A stretch of 64,000 nucleotides of DNA from the NCBI GenBank assembly GCA_014871385.1, contig CM026426.1, forward strand, positions 64,275,877-64,339,876, in the 5' to 3' direction. The notes beneath the pieces were generated by a model, which was not told the DNA's origin, did no database searches, and saw only the letters and a list, made by a program, of their open reading frames with translations. The translations under genes and the position numbers were made by a program. Every line of letters starts with the position of its first letter. The stretch's first letter is position 1. Positions 1 through 11,442 of this stretch are shown piece after piece. Source of the DNA: Ceratodon purpureus (lineage: Eukaryota; Streptophyta; Bryopsida; Pseudoditrichales; Ditrichaceae).

Positions 1-139
1 TCCCAGACGAACATATTCACTTTTATGCTTCTAACTATCATGATTACGTAAATCCATAGTTCATTTGTTGGTTCAGAAGTCAACTCGGGCCGGATATGTA
101 CATATATTGAGCTTATTCCTTGGTTTTTCTCGAAAAACA

Positions 140-840
140 TATTGGAATGATGTAGTGTAACCAGGTAACAGGGCCCGAGCAGACTCTTAGCAGGCACTTG
201 AGTGTATTTGATCGTGGTAGTGTAACCAGGTGGAAGGGCCCGAGCAGACTCTCTGCAGGCACTAGAAGGTATGTGATCTCGGTAGTGTAACCAGGGGGTA
301 GGGCCTGAGCAGACTTTCTGCAGGCTCTAATGAATCTAGAATTCAGTAGTGTTGCCAGGGGTAAGGGCCTGAGCAGACTGGCAGCAAGCACTAGAAGGTA
401 TGTGATCTCGGTAGTGTAACCAGCTGGAAGGGCCCGAGTAGTCTTGCAGCAGGCACTTGGAGGTATGTGATCTCGGTAGTGTAACCAGGTGGATGGGCCC
501 GAGCAGACTCTCTGCAGGCTCACCTGAATCATGAATTCAGTAGTGTTACCAAGAATAAGGAACTGAGCAGACTGGCAGCAGGCACTAAAAGGTATGTGAT
601 CTCGGTAGTGTAACTAGCTGGAAGGGCCCGAGCAGACTCGTAGCAGGCACTTGAAGGTATGTGATCTCGGTAGTGTTACCAGGGAGAAGGGCCCGAGCAG
701 AGTTGCACCAGGCTCATCTTAGAATTAAATTGATGTAGTGTAACCAAGTGAAAGGGCCTGAGCAGACTCGCTGGAGGCTGTTGAATCAATTGCATTGACT
801 TGGTGGAGCAAGGTGCAAGGGCCGAGGGAGAGTCGTGGCA
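140..840. repeat. 64-bp tandem array, copy 1
   Basis: About eleven degenerate units of roughly 64 bp. Each carries a GGGCCCGAGCAGACTC-like block and a GGTAGTGTAACCAGG block, separated either by GGTATGTGATCTC or by a GAATTCAGTAGTG variant. The GAGCAGACT core recurs near 172, 237, 303, 367, 430, 494, 559, 624, 686, 753 and 821. The open minus-strand frame across the array is a by-product of the repeat. The array lies just upstream of PM1, and a second block of the same family fills a PM1 intron. Nothing else is recognisable in 1-1310. Confidence 0.9.
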
Positions 841-1514
841 GGAAAGACACAAAGCTTATAGACATGTGCTGATGGTCTGCTCGTCTCCTAGCTTGCTTGC
901 AGCAGCGTTGTTTGGACTTATTTAATGTTGTTCAGGTGGCCGTTGACATTTGGTTTGGGCCGAGCAGGATAAATTTCTTTTTTATTTACTTGAATTCATC
1001 GACTCACAGAGGATAGTCAGGTGTGACATAGTGTACTAATTCTTCTGCTTCCTATCAGGGCAGCGAAGTTCTGTTGAGAATTAGGTACATTGTTTTTTAA
1101 TTCAGGCCGTATGTTGAGTTTAAATTGAAGCAAGGGCTATTGATCAATATTGATTCATATTGGATATTACTCTTTCTTTTTTTGGCAACTATTGTGCTCT
1201 GTCCTCAACCATTTATCGAAGAACTTTGATCATGCATAACTTTGATCAGAACTTTGTACCTGCTGGTCTGCATTCTCTCGTAAAATTCGAATTCATTATT
1301 CGCCTTTCTAATGTGGTATTGCATGAGATTGCAAGAGCACCAACCTAAAGTAGGAGGCAATTTGGATGAGTCCCCACTGGCCCTGACCCAAAAATTTGAC
1401 GGTCAAGATGGAGATTCAGATGGAGAAGCAGACTCAACTGGTGATACATTTGTGGGGAATGAGGACAAAATTCGGAACCGCCAGAAGCTAAATTTTGTTT
1501 CGACAATTGCTGAG

Positions 1515-1863
1515 CTCCGAATGCAGCCACATTATGCATCAAGATTTGAAGTTCCTCTTTGCCGTATGCTTGCAATGCCGATGGTGCGGCCTACGTTACA
1601 GAGTGACCTGTCCGGACTTGAGCAGGAATTTGTGCATGGCTATCGCGAGGGTGCCTCGGTATTCTACTTGTCAACCACTGACGAAGAGGAGAGAACCCGG
1701 GAGATTTTTGAAACTGACAAGGCCAAGTGGGGACCAATTTGGGACAAGAAAAACGATGAACTCAACAACTACCTCCTCTCCATTCCCGAGTTGGCTTCCC
1801 TTACCAATCTGATGTTTTTTGTTTGCGACGGTAACCATCGGTACTAGGCCTGGTGGAACCACA
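1515..1863 (+). other. ParB/Srx-like domain of PM1
   Basis: The exon encodes FEVPLCRM, a conserved EFVHGYREGASVFYL stretch and CDGNHRY. This follows the ParB N-domain order: a leading strand with an I/V-P motif, a helix followed by an HG turn, then D-G-x-x-R. In PM2 the same place reads WDGNHRHKAW, matching the ParB GxxRxxA box. Here the codon after Tyr is TAG (1846-1848), and the conserved AW follows in frame after the stop. The ParB assignment is by motif pattern and needs a profile comparison. Confidence 0.6.
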
Positions 1864-3365
1864 TTGAGCGCCTGCACAAGACGGATGAGTCATGGCACTA
1901 CTCGGTTGATTCTATTCTCTTGGAAACTAGAGGTAGAATTGGCCTAGTAATGCAGGTGATGCACAACATCAACAAGTGAGTTGCACCTTCAAACTATAGC
2001 ACCTTCAATACACTCAGCTGATTTAGAAACCATTCTATAATTTAATTCTTGTGCTGATATTTTGCGTGACAGGAACAGAGAGGATGCTCATGTTAAGACC
2101 AATCCAGTTCACACCCTCTTCAGGGTACAGAAGTACGGCCTCATGCCACTAGAGCAATTCAATGATATTTTGTCAAGTACTAATTTGAAGAGGTGCAAGA
2201 AAACAAAGCACAGTACTTGGCAAACCTTGCGTGTGAACGTGTTCACGAGTTTCATTTTCCAGGTACATTTTCATGATCCCCTTTCATTGTTATTTAATTT
2301 TTCTGCATGGTTGACTAGCTAATGATTTCAATAATCCCGAATGTCGCCAAAAACCACACGCAGGCTGTCCTAGTCTTTGTCGAATGCCATGGGGCATCAG
2401 CAGTGGATGATCATCATGGTCCGCCATGGTCTATGTAGCATTATTCAGCATCATCTATCTATGTCCATCGCAGACTATGCTAAATCTCTATCGTAGCATC
2501 ATTGGATCATTGGTAGCTTGGCTTTAAAGAACCTTGTCTGACTAAGTTCGTATTTGACATTAAGTTGGTATTTGCCCCTGTGGGAACTGGATTGGTATTG
2601 CAGCATGAGATAAGCCGTGCCGCTGATGATGGTCTTCGAGGATTCCTTGAACACAACGACGGCGATGTCACAGAAGCTGATAAGATTAGGGCCATGAAGG
2701 CCGCGGTGAAGAGCAAAACACGAAAACTTCGCTCTAAAATGAGTAAGTTTATTGCCGTGGCGAACCCTGAACTGACACCAGCGTGGCTGCGTGAGGTAAG
2801 TATCCGTTGCTTATCCCTTAACACTATTATTTCCTAACTTCTAAACATTCATTTAAGCTTACAAAGAACCAGTGATTCAGTCTCTTCGTATGTCGAAAGT
2901 TCACATCAATGTTGATAGTTCATTTCGAATGAGAGTTTTCAGTTCAGTACCTCGCGTTTCCCTCTACCTCAGGTCAATGCTCATTTAGCAGTGTCTAGCA
3001 GTGCTGGAGCAAGTGTGCTTGGGGCCGAGCACACTTGGGCACTCCCATCACATGTTTGTTTTTCATCTCAAATCGATGAATGTTGGGAGAGACAAATTCT
3101 GTCCACGATAGTCCCAATCCAACTGTGCTCAGCCCCGAGCAGTCTCATTACGAAGGGTCTCGGTGATTGGACTCTCCATATTTTTTAAGGACATAGACAT
3201 TCTAGCTGAGGCATATGGACCATCACATTCCGGCATGCAAAGATTCTAGGACTGTTCTAAATCACAACATATAGAAGGAAATCATAGTCATTTGAATTGT
3301 CATTATTGCCTCTTCGTAGGTCATCATAGCCATATCGTTGGTCATCATAGGAAGTCCTAAGATAA

Positions 3366-3880
3366 GCAGACTCGCAGCAGGCACTTGGAGGTATGTGATC
3401 TCGGTAGTGTAAGTTGTAACCAGGGGGAAGGGCACGAGCAAACTCGCAGCAAGCACTAGAAGGTATGTGATCTCGGTAGTGTAACCAGCTGGAAGGGCCC
3501 GAGTAGACTCGCAGCAGGCACTTGAAGGTATGTGATCTCGGTAGTGTAACCAGGTGGAAGGGCCTGAGCAGACTCCCAGCAGGCTCACCTGAATCTTGAA
3601 TTCAGTATTGTTACCAGGGGGAAGCGCCCGAGCAGACTTGCAGCAGGCACTAGAAGGTATGTGATCTCGGTAGTATAACCAGGGTGAAGGGCCTGAGCAG
3701 ACTTGCAGCTGGCACTTGGAGGTATGTGACCTCGGTAGTGTCACTAGGTTGAAGGGCCTGAGCAGACTCTCTGCAGGCCTTTCTGAATTTACAATTCAGT
3801 AGTGTTACCAGGGAGAAGGGCCCAAGCAGACTCGCAGCAGGCACTTGGAAGTACTAGAATTCGGTAGTGTAATAAATCTC
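3366..3880. repeat. 64-bp tandem array, copy 2, inside a PM1 intron
   Basis: About eight units of the family seen at 140-840, with GAGCAGACT-like cores near 3366, 3429, 3492, 3557, 3623, 3686, 3751 and 3817. The array lies in the intron between PM1 exons ending at 2795 and starting at 4022. The homologous PM2 intron is also filled with tandem repeats, but of an unrelated sequence. Confidence 0.88.
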
Positions 3881-6022
3881 ATCATAGCATTGTCGAAGAT
3901 CATCATAGCCATCAATTACAGAATGTCAAGCACTGACCACCTTTCATATTGCAGAGTTTTCTGTTGCTCTAACAATCTCCCATTTGGATTCTTACAATCG
4001 AACTTTCCAGATCAATTGCAGGTGGAGCGGCATTATTAATCTAACACCACCAATACAGAGCTAACCATGGAAAAGTTGCAACTCATAGCCACGGCAAAGG
4101 CTACCCCCACGGCTAAGATCAGATGGCTTCAATTCTTCAACTCCTCCGCCGCCACCCGTGAGGCCCGGAAGATCGCATCGAAGCCCGTCAACGAAGAGAG
4201 GCTGACATCCTGGCTTGCGAGGGCAACTTTTTGGGCAGAGGTATGTTGCTATACATTTAGCACTTTAAATGTTTTGACTTGGATATATAATAACTAGATT
4301 CAGGCTAACTACTGTCTCTTTGAATTGCTCATATCAGCTATCAGAGCAGGCGTCCGCAAATTTCGAGGAGATTGTGCGACAGGACCAGGTCAGTATTGAC
4401 ATGACAGTCTCCACTGAGCCGATGACTCTAGTAGCTTACGTGGAGGACTGCCGAATGAAGCTCTGGGACCACGTTTTTAATTCATACTTCCGAGGAGCCG
4501 AAGGTTTCCAGAAACAACTCGAATTTCGGGAGTTCAAGGGAACAGATCTCATTGTCAGACGAGTTCTATTCAGGTGTACCCTTATGATCCAGTGGTTTGC
4601 ACAATCGTGAGGTTCATAAGTCCCACTGGTTAGTGGTTTGTTATTGACAGTCCTTAAAATTGCGTGGATTCTATGGTAATCATTCGTGCCGCAACTCAAA
4701 TATTTTCGAGTCTGCTTATTTGAATATGCTTGATACATTGAGACCAGAAAGGCTCCATTTGCTATGGAAATTGTCACCATGCTAGGCTTTTAATCACCTT
4801 GTCATGCCCACGATGTCTATGCTTACCATGCTTTCGGTTACCCTTCTATGCTGCCCTTGTCTAATATGCTACGCATAACTTGCTGCAATGGAATCGGGTT
4901 TCGGTGCTCATGAAACTGGTGATGGAATTCTTGCAGATATTTCAAGTACGAGCTCTTGGCCAAGCAGGCAATCAGAAAAGAGAATCTTCCAGTTTTTCTT
5001 ACCGCATGGGTCGACAGATCGAATGAAGCATGCATGTTCTCAGCTTCACAGCAGCGGACATGGACAACGTCTCATCTTACTGCTGGAGCATGGTACTTGG
5101 ACTGTGTGCCAAAATTTACTCCATCCTTTGAAATCGAGCTGCGGAAGTCGAGGGATGCCATCGGGGAGTCTGGTATTGAAATGGTCGATCTTCAAGGGAT
5201 AGAGGATGAAACTGAGCGGGCCAAGGCTCTTAAGAGAAGGATTTAGGAGGACCGGAAGAAGGCCCAGAAAGTAAGAGAAGCCGAGGAGAGGGCGGAGCAG
5301 AAGGAGCTGGAGAAGGAGCTGAAAGCAAAGGAAAAGTCGGGCAGAAAGGGCAAGAAGAAACTCAACACCCCTGGTCAGGATGATAAGAATAGTCCATCTG
5401 GCAATTCCGGCCACAAAGAGAAAACCAACTCCAGGGGTACAAAAAGAGGATCTTCCTATGATCAGCTCAATCAACTCCTGGAATTCAACGATGCTGGGGA
5501 GTGTGGCCAGAATTCCGAGTTAATCTTGAACTCATCCCTCATAGATGTCCTCGCAGGCAGTGGTAATGAATTCACTCCCATGTACCTGGAGATCAAGCGT
5601 ACCCTGCTTAAGGTAATCCAGATCACATGCATTTCGAACTTGTTATAATTTTTGGATGAATTTGCTCATGCCATGATGCCATGGGCATCCCATGATGTGC
5701 CATGATACCATGGTCGTGGCGGGTAAGGGCCTCTGCACCAGCTTGCTATTTAATTGCCCACCAGCTTCCTCTTGACCAGCCTGTTCAGATGATATTCGTT
5801 TGTAAGGTTTTGTGCTTTCTCTCCTAGTTTTCGTTCTTAATTTTGTCCATGTAACCTGGTGGTCTGGCCCGAGCAGAGTCTAGAGCAATGACACCGCAGG
5901 CAATCTGAGTTGGCCTTTTGAAGTGATGCGGGTATTTGCAGCTCGATTTATTTAGAATCATGCTCGTAGTTTTGACTTTTTACCATACCACTGACTTTCC
6001 TTGAAATTGAATACCTGTACAG

Positions 6023-7502
6023 GTCACCAATAGGAGAAGCCTCTTCATGAGTGGGAAACACGTCAAACATCACTTTGTCGACCTTATTATTGCAGATCTA
6101 GCTGAGGGCCTTCCTGTCCCCGGCGTTTCAGACCCACCTACATCCATCCCTGCTTGGAACGAAGACTCTACTGATTTCTGGCAGAACACCTTCGACTTTG
6201 CCGAGAACCACCTGCACGATGACGGAGCCATGATTCTTTTTCATCCGTATCATGCAGCAACAAAATCAAATATCCTAGGTTACTGCAATGCATTCAATTT
6301 CAGAGTTCGCAAGGAATGGTGGGCAATGAACCGACCCCACCTGACATCACCCTTCGATCCGTTAGTTACTGTAAGTTTCAATGCAATATATAAATCCCCT
6401 CATTTTATTGGACTATCATCTGACCTCTTAGTGATTGTCACGAATTGCCTATAAAGTCTTTCTGATAACCATTGAAAATTAAGTCTCAATTTACCTCGAA
6501 TCTGATGAGTTGGCTTTTGTTACCAGTACTTCAGTTCTTTTATCCCAATCCCCTTCTTGCCATAGAGAAAGTGTACGTCCCTGGCATGGTATGACCATAA
6601 ATTTAAAACTTGCATTCGTGGGGTGCCCACGGCCTAGGCATGAAATGGACTCTAAATTTGTTACTGCATTTTTCCTTGAGGTTATGGCCCATGCATTGCC
6701 TCTGCATTGACTTGGTATGGCCTGCAATTCGGAATTTGGATTTGTGGAATAGTCATGCCTGCTCTGGTCTGTCCCCACGCATTGGTATGGCCTGCGATTT
6801 GGAATTTGGATTCGTGGATTAGTCATGCCTGCTCTGATCTGTCCCCACGCAGAGTTCTAACATTGCAGCCTGGAACTCATGTGGTACTAACTTGCTTGTT
6901 GTTCGTTCCTGGATTATAGACACTTCGGTTTGGGATTACACTGCTGGTGAAGACCGGACCTCCTCCTTCAAAGTTTGCTTTTCGGCCTGTTCCTAAGCTG
7001 CTGAGCCGTCACGGTGTAGACGTGGGTCGTGACGATTGCTTGCAGAATATAGTTCTGCCAGGGAACCAGATGTGCAATGGTCCGAAGCCATGGAGAGGCC
7101 CTCGCGAGAAGTCCGTGGTTCTGATGGAAATGTTGATTGAAGCATGCTCCGATCCCGGGAATGTTGTGTTTGAGTGCACAGCAGCAACTGGTATGTTTTT
7201 GGTTTGCCTAAAATTAATGTTTTACCTTCTGTCTGAGAACTTTGCCTACTGTTTAATGTTTTTGAGTAGCACTAATAAAGTAAAGTGGATTGTACTTCAG
7301 GTCCGTCAATCCACGCTTGCCGCAACGTTGACCGCCACGTCGTGGCCTTGGAGGCTGATCCAGACATTTTCAAGGCTTTGTTGCAGCCGTTAATTCGGAC
7401 TTCCACAGTTCCTCAAGCCACCAATACTGAGCATGTCATTGTTGATGATCCTGAGGGTGAAGTTCCCGTTGCTAAGATCCTTAAGAGATCTCGATTCCAG
7501 AA
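6023..7502 (+). other. Permuted N6/N4-type methyltransferase fold of PM1
   Basis: Exon 6023-6370 encodes VDLIIADLAEGLPVP, in the place of motif IV (usually D-x-P-P-Y in this class), followed by a DDGAMILFHP strand like the next conserved strand of these enzymes. Exons 6920-7190 and 7301-7502 encode PWRGPREKS (motif X-like), then SDPGNVVFECTAATG (motif I-like, replacing DPFxGSG) and HVVALEAD (motif II acidic residue). This order, IV before X, I and II, is that of class-beta amino-methyltransferases. The missing PPY makes catalysis doubtful. Confidence 0.65.
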
Positions 7503-8063
7503 GTGAGTTTAGATACTTTTTCCCTAGTGTTACGTTTTATGTACTCGCATTGAATTTGGAGTGGATTTATAAACAATGTGCCATTTACATTTGCAGATGC
7601 GATAATATGGGCTATCCTGTGCATCGTCCTTTTTTTTCTGATCCTAATTTCTACCCTAGTCCTCCACCATCATGGCATCTTCCATCTTATGCGAACAATG
7701 CTGCCATCGAACTAGCTCGTGGTTCTTATCGTTACTACAGATCTGAAAATGCACCAAATAGATCATTGGAGTTTGTTGATATTGAAGCAGATGAGTCAGA
7801 GGAGGCTGAAGACGAAGAAGAGCCATCCACTATCACTTTATCGTCCTCTGAAGACGAAGAAGACTGCAAAGAAGAGCGCCGTATCGTACGCTCTTTGAGT
7901 ACATTGGAGGATATTTTGGATATGTGAGTTAGAGGCGGTAGCGAGTAGATAGGGAACTTTTATGTACCTTTCTAATTTATTAACATCTCCTTCTGTTTTT
8001 GTTGTTCATTTTAGTCGGTTCAAAGTGTCTGAATTTCAACCCGTCATGCGCTTCAAAATGTGA

Positions 8064-9855
8064 TACACCTCTCAGCGTTCGTCACGCTACTTTGTGAATG
8101 TTATGATAATGTCATCATTTTATTTTCTTTTCCCATCTCCTTTTACATTTCCCATTTATCCCTTGAATAGGCACCCTTCTTCTCTATTAACACCGCCTTC
8201 ATTTTTATTTTTATTTTTTCTCCTTATTATCCATCTTATATTCTCATTTATCCCTTCCACTCCCAAGCTCACCGTAGTACCCGTTATGATTTCGTTTTTG
8301 TATTCCACTTCCCCTTTTTATTTTCCATCTATCCCTTTCATTGGCACCTTTCTTCTTTATTAACGCCTCTATTGTTTTTTTTTGGTTTATTTTTCATTCC
8401 ATCTTATATTCTCATTCATCCCTTCCGCTCCCAAGTTTATCCTCACTCCCATCCTCGTTTTCATTTTGTTTTTCTTTTTTCCGTTTCCTTTTCCTTTTTT
8501 CCATTTATCCCTTCCATTGGCACCTTTCTTTTTTATTAACACTTCCGTTTTTTTATTTATTTTTATTTTTTACATTCCATCTTATATTCTCAATTATCTC
8601 TTCCACTCCCAAGTTCATCCTCACTCCCATCCTCGTTTTCATTTTGTTTTTCTTTTTCCCGTTTCCTCTTCCTTTTTTCCATTCATCCCTTTCATCGGCA
8701 CCTTTCTTCTTTATTAAGGCCTCCACTTTTTTATTTTATTTTTTTTTCCTTTTTCATCCATCTTAAATTCTCATTTATCCCTTCCTCACCCAAGCTCACC
8801 CTCATTCCCATCCCCGTTATGTTTTTGTTATTATTTTCCACTTTCCTTTTTTATTTTCCATTTATCCCTTCCATTGGCACCTTTCTTCTTTATTAACACC
8901 CCCTTTGTTTTTTTCTTTTTTTTTCATTCCATCTCATATTATCATTTATCCCTTCCGCTCCCGAGCTCACCCTCATTCTCATCCTCGTCTTCACTTTATT
9001 TTTCTTTTCCCATTCCCTTTTTTTTCGATTCTGCATTCCATCGTATATTTTCACCTATCCTTCCTTTGCCGCTTTCCACCCTCTTTATCCAATAGTCTGA
9101 TTAATACGAAGAAAGTAAAGCCAGTTTCCTAATGTCAGAGCAGTGATTTCCAGAATCCATGCTGCGCCTATAAAGTCTGCTCGGGGCCTTGCAATAAGTT
9201 CCTGGTCATGCTTATCCACTCTCATTCTATAAATTCGTGGCCTTCAGAGCATTGCTCCACACCGGATAGACTTGAGAGAGGCAGCTCATGAGAACACGCT
9301 CGACAAGAGTGGAACTATAAGCTCCAAAATAACATACTTAACTCCTTTGAGCGGATTATTATATCAAATTCCGCCCTTTTTTTCCCCTCTCTCTTTTAAT
9401 GAAATAATAAGCACAAGAGGAAGAGTTCTAAGTACAGCGTTTTTAGTGTTAAGAAACTCATTTTACATGTTGCTCAAATCTGGACTCTCATATTCATGAC
9501 TGAAGAGGAACCATATTACATTCAAGTGGATTAACAATCTTGATGTACAGTTGAAGGCCGCCACCCATTTACAGAGGCAACACTCATCTATGTGCCATCT
9601 TCTCAAACCCATAACAGCAATGATTATCATCCCAAAAAAACAAAACATATCTCCATATAAGTAGAGGTACTAATCTACCGGCACTTATGACCGAAGCCTG
9701 CATTTATAGTCAACATATGGATAAGCAGCTAACAGCTCCGCATGTCTATATATGGTGCGTGAAGCTCCTTATGGTAAAGGAAGCTAAATCTGCACTACGA
9801 GATACACTCTTTAGCATCTTGGAGGACCCCACTAGTTTCCTATTTCTTAATGTAA
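8064..9855. repeat. Pyrimidine-rich satellite-like array (8090-9130) and unassigned DNA
   Basis: From about 8090 to 9130 the plus strand is T/C-rich and made of degenerate repeats. The landmark GGCACC(C/T)TTCTT recurs at 8170, 8343, 8519, 8697 and 8876, a period of 173-179 bp. Phe/Ser-rich open frames here are products of composition. From 9130 to 9855 I see no gene. A block at 9176 (CTGCTCGGGGCC) resembles the core of the 64-bp repeats. Confidence 0.75.
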
Positions 9856-10227
9856 TCAAGCCATCGGGGGACACTCCATCCAACTCTTGTCTATATCAAA
9901 CCAGCAAGTCTCGCCATCCGAAATGATCACTTCGGGCAGCTGAACAACTGGATTCACAACGGCGGTGGAGGCCAAGAGATACGGGATAAGGGATGCCTCC
10001 ATGATTTGGACGAGCTCAATGGTACAGAGCACTGTCCAGTGCCATTCCCCAGCGCCAACATGGAGGCGTCCGATGTGCCTATATGGCGGCAGGTCCATGC
10101 CTAGAAGCCTGGCGAGCTCCACCTCCACCAGCCATGCCCGCAGCTCCTCATAACTCGCCGGTCCCTTTGGGGCTAGACCCACAGCCGCTCTCGTCCTCTT
10201 CGACATCGCATTTCGGACCTTTGGCAT
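9856..10227 (-). CDS. Hypothetical 123-aa protein
   Basis: A single open frame starts with ATG at 10227 and ends with TGA at 9856-9858. The GC-rich coding composition stands out from AT-rich DNA on the left. The protein begins with a basic stretch (MPKVRNAMSKRTRAAVG) and continues with a mixed soluble sequence containing GEWHWTVLCTIELVQIME; I see no signal peptide or known domain. It lies outside element A, whose left target duplication is about 190 bp upstream of the start. It could be a host gene or part of element D. No splice partner was found. Confidence 0.45.
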   Translation of the reverse strand: MPKVRNAMSKRTRAAVGLAPKGPASYEELRAWLVEVELARLLGMDLPPYRHIGRLHVGAGEWHWTVLCTIELVQIMEASLIPYLLASTAVVNPVVQLPEVIISDGETCWFDIDKSWMECPPMA

Positions 10228-10415
10228 CGCACCCCAGAAGGGTTTGTTGTTCCTAAACCTTTCAAGCTAGACTACAGATTTCCTTCCCCACGTCGTTCTG
10301 CACCTCTTCATGCAACAAGGAATGGCGGTACTTAACCCTAAATCCTAAAACGCCACCTGAAAGCGAGCTCAAAATCCTGGATTCGCCACTTCAAGAGGAT
10401 GTCACCTGCTGCAGA

Positions 10416-10426
10416 GTGCTAGGAAT
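10416..10426 (+). repeat. Left target-site duplication of element A
   Basis: GTGCTAGGAAT. The identical 11-mer is at 39156-39166, directly outside the other end of element A. Eleven bases falls in the 9-11 bp range usual for MULE insertions. Confidence 0.85.
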
Positions 10427-10557
10427 GAGGAATGCAATCTTGTGAGCAGCGAGTAGCGAGCAGCGAGCAGAGTACTGTTCATCGGGCAGTTTCTGAATTT
10501 TTTTGAAAATTTTCGTTTTTTTCTGAAAAAAATAATAAGAGCGCCTATTACCGTGGA
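10427..10557 (+). repeat. Left TIR of element A
   Basis: Begins GAGGAATGCAATCTTGTGAG, runs through GCAGCGAG-type 7-bp units (10445-10475), then an A/T-rich stretch, and ends with CCTATTACCGTGGA (10544-10557). The inverted counterparts on the right are TCCACGGTAATAGG at 25613-25626 and CTCACAAGATTGC at 39137-39149, separated by the LTR retrotransposon. The middle is poorly conserved, so this is an imperfect TIR. Confidence 0.8.
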
Positions 10558-10842
10558 ATCTTTAAAGAATCTGAAGGGAATCTTTGGGATTCAATGGCCG
10601 TTTCGGCTGGTCCCGGGATCGTTAATATTGGATTTTTTTAATTCGAAGACATGTATAGATATACGTATCCGGTAAATTATATACTTTATAGATAGGATGG
10701 AAAAATGTACAAAATTTAACTGCCTATACATCGGGTATACTTAACAAAGTATACTGAAACTCGAATAATACAATCTAGTATAAGTACAAATAAAACTGGA
10801 TGTACATACGAAGAAGCTAACTAACTAGAGTCAAGGTAAAAT

Positions 10843-11442
10843 CTAGAAGTAATCAGGGCTGCGCCAAACTTGGCTATCATCGGTATCAGTGTCATTGAAC
10901 ATAATTGGGTAACCCTCATTATCTCCCCAGCCGTTGGACTCGGTCGAGGCTTCATCATAATCAGAGGAAGCTCCATCGTGAAAAAGGCGCTCCTCTGGTG
11001 CTGGAGGAGCCTCGTAGCTGTAGTCAATCTGGCCGCCAAAGTACTCCTCTAAACCGTCGGAGTCGTAGCCATCACCAGGACAATAGTCATCACCAGGGGC
11101 GCCATGAACATCCAACCCCCAGGGATCCTTGGGCTTCGAATCTCCATGGTCTGAGTGGGGAACCTCAACACAGATGTTGGTGTTCCCCACTTCAACCACC
11201 TGGATGGTGAGCTCATCGTCGCAGCCTCCAATGTCAATTCCTGCCTCCTTAAGATAGTCCAAAGCTCCGACAGGCTTGCGGACTGGAGGTGCCTCTGGAT
11301 CCACCGGAGTACCCTCCTCTCCGTTCTCCGGCATTGATAAAGGGGTCTTCAAAGGAGTGCGATCCGATGCAGCGCCTGGGAGGATTTCGAGAGCCATTCC
11401 AAGATCAGAAAGCCTCTTGTGCTGAGCCCGTGTGAGCACCAT
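10843..11442 (-). CDS. Acidic 199-aa protein of element A
   Basis: ATG at 11440-11442, TAG at 10843-10845, uninterrupted. It opens with MVLTRAQHKRLSDLG, a short basic helix, and then becomes strongly acidic, with DDELTIQVVEVGN, repeated Asp/Gly/Tyr runs (GDDYCPGDGYDSDGLEEYFGG) and a C-terminal NDTDTDD stretch. No domain was recognised. It is the gene nearest the left TIR and points outward, like PM2. Acidic tails of this kind are common in chromatin or DNA-mimic proteins, but no role is assigned. TIR and AT-rich DNA (10558-10842) lie downstream. Confidence 0.6.
   Translation of the reverse strand: MVLTRAQHKRLSDLGMALEILPGAASDRTPLKTPLSMPENGEEGTPVDPEAPPVRKPVGALDYLKEAGIDIGGCDDELTIQVVEVGNTNICVEVPHSDHGDSKPKDPWGLDVHGAPGDDYCPGDGYDSDGLEEYFGGQIDYSYEAPPAPEERLFHDGASSDYDEASTESNGWGDNEGYPIMFNDTDTDDSQVWRSPDYF

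Larger units (their letters stand above)
1331..8063 (+). pseudogene. ParB-like / DNA methyltransferase-like fusion gene, copy 1 (PM1), decayed
   Basis: Exons were read by splice signals and by alignment with PM2: ~1331-1975, 2073-2262, 2604-2795, 4022-4240, 4338-4573, 4937-5612, 6023-6370, 6920-7190, 7301-7502, 7597-7923 and 8015-8063 (TGA). Reading phase is kept across every junction. The product would have an N-terminal ParB-like domain, a helical middle part (EKLQLIATAKA region), a Lys/Glu-rich coiled linker (5220-5480) and a class-beta methyltransferase fold, then an acidic tail. In-frame stops lie at 1846-1848 (TAG), 4037-4039 (TAA) and 5244-5246 (TAG), so the copy is probably non-functional. 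The 5' end is uncertain. Fourth-exon length (219 nt) equals that of PM2. Intron 2796-4021 contains a tandem array; the intron at 5613-6022 holds nothing I recognise. The function is inferred from fold motifs only. Confidence 0.8.

Noticed and set aside
113-532. 139-codon minus-strand frame
   Set aside because: Internal repetition follows the 64-bp tandem repeat exactly.
8094-9132. Phe/Ser-rich open frames resembling membrane proteins
   Set aside because: They arise from a T/C-rich tandem repeat in all three frames and have no stable start or homology.
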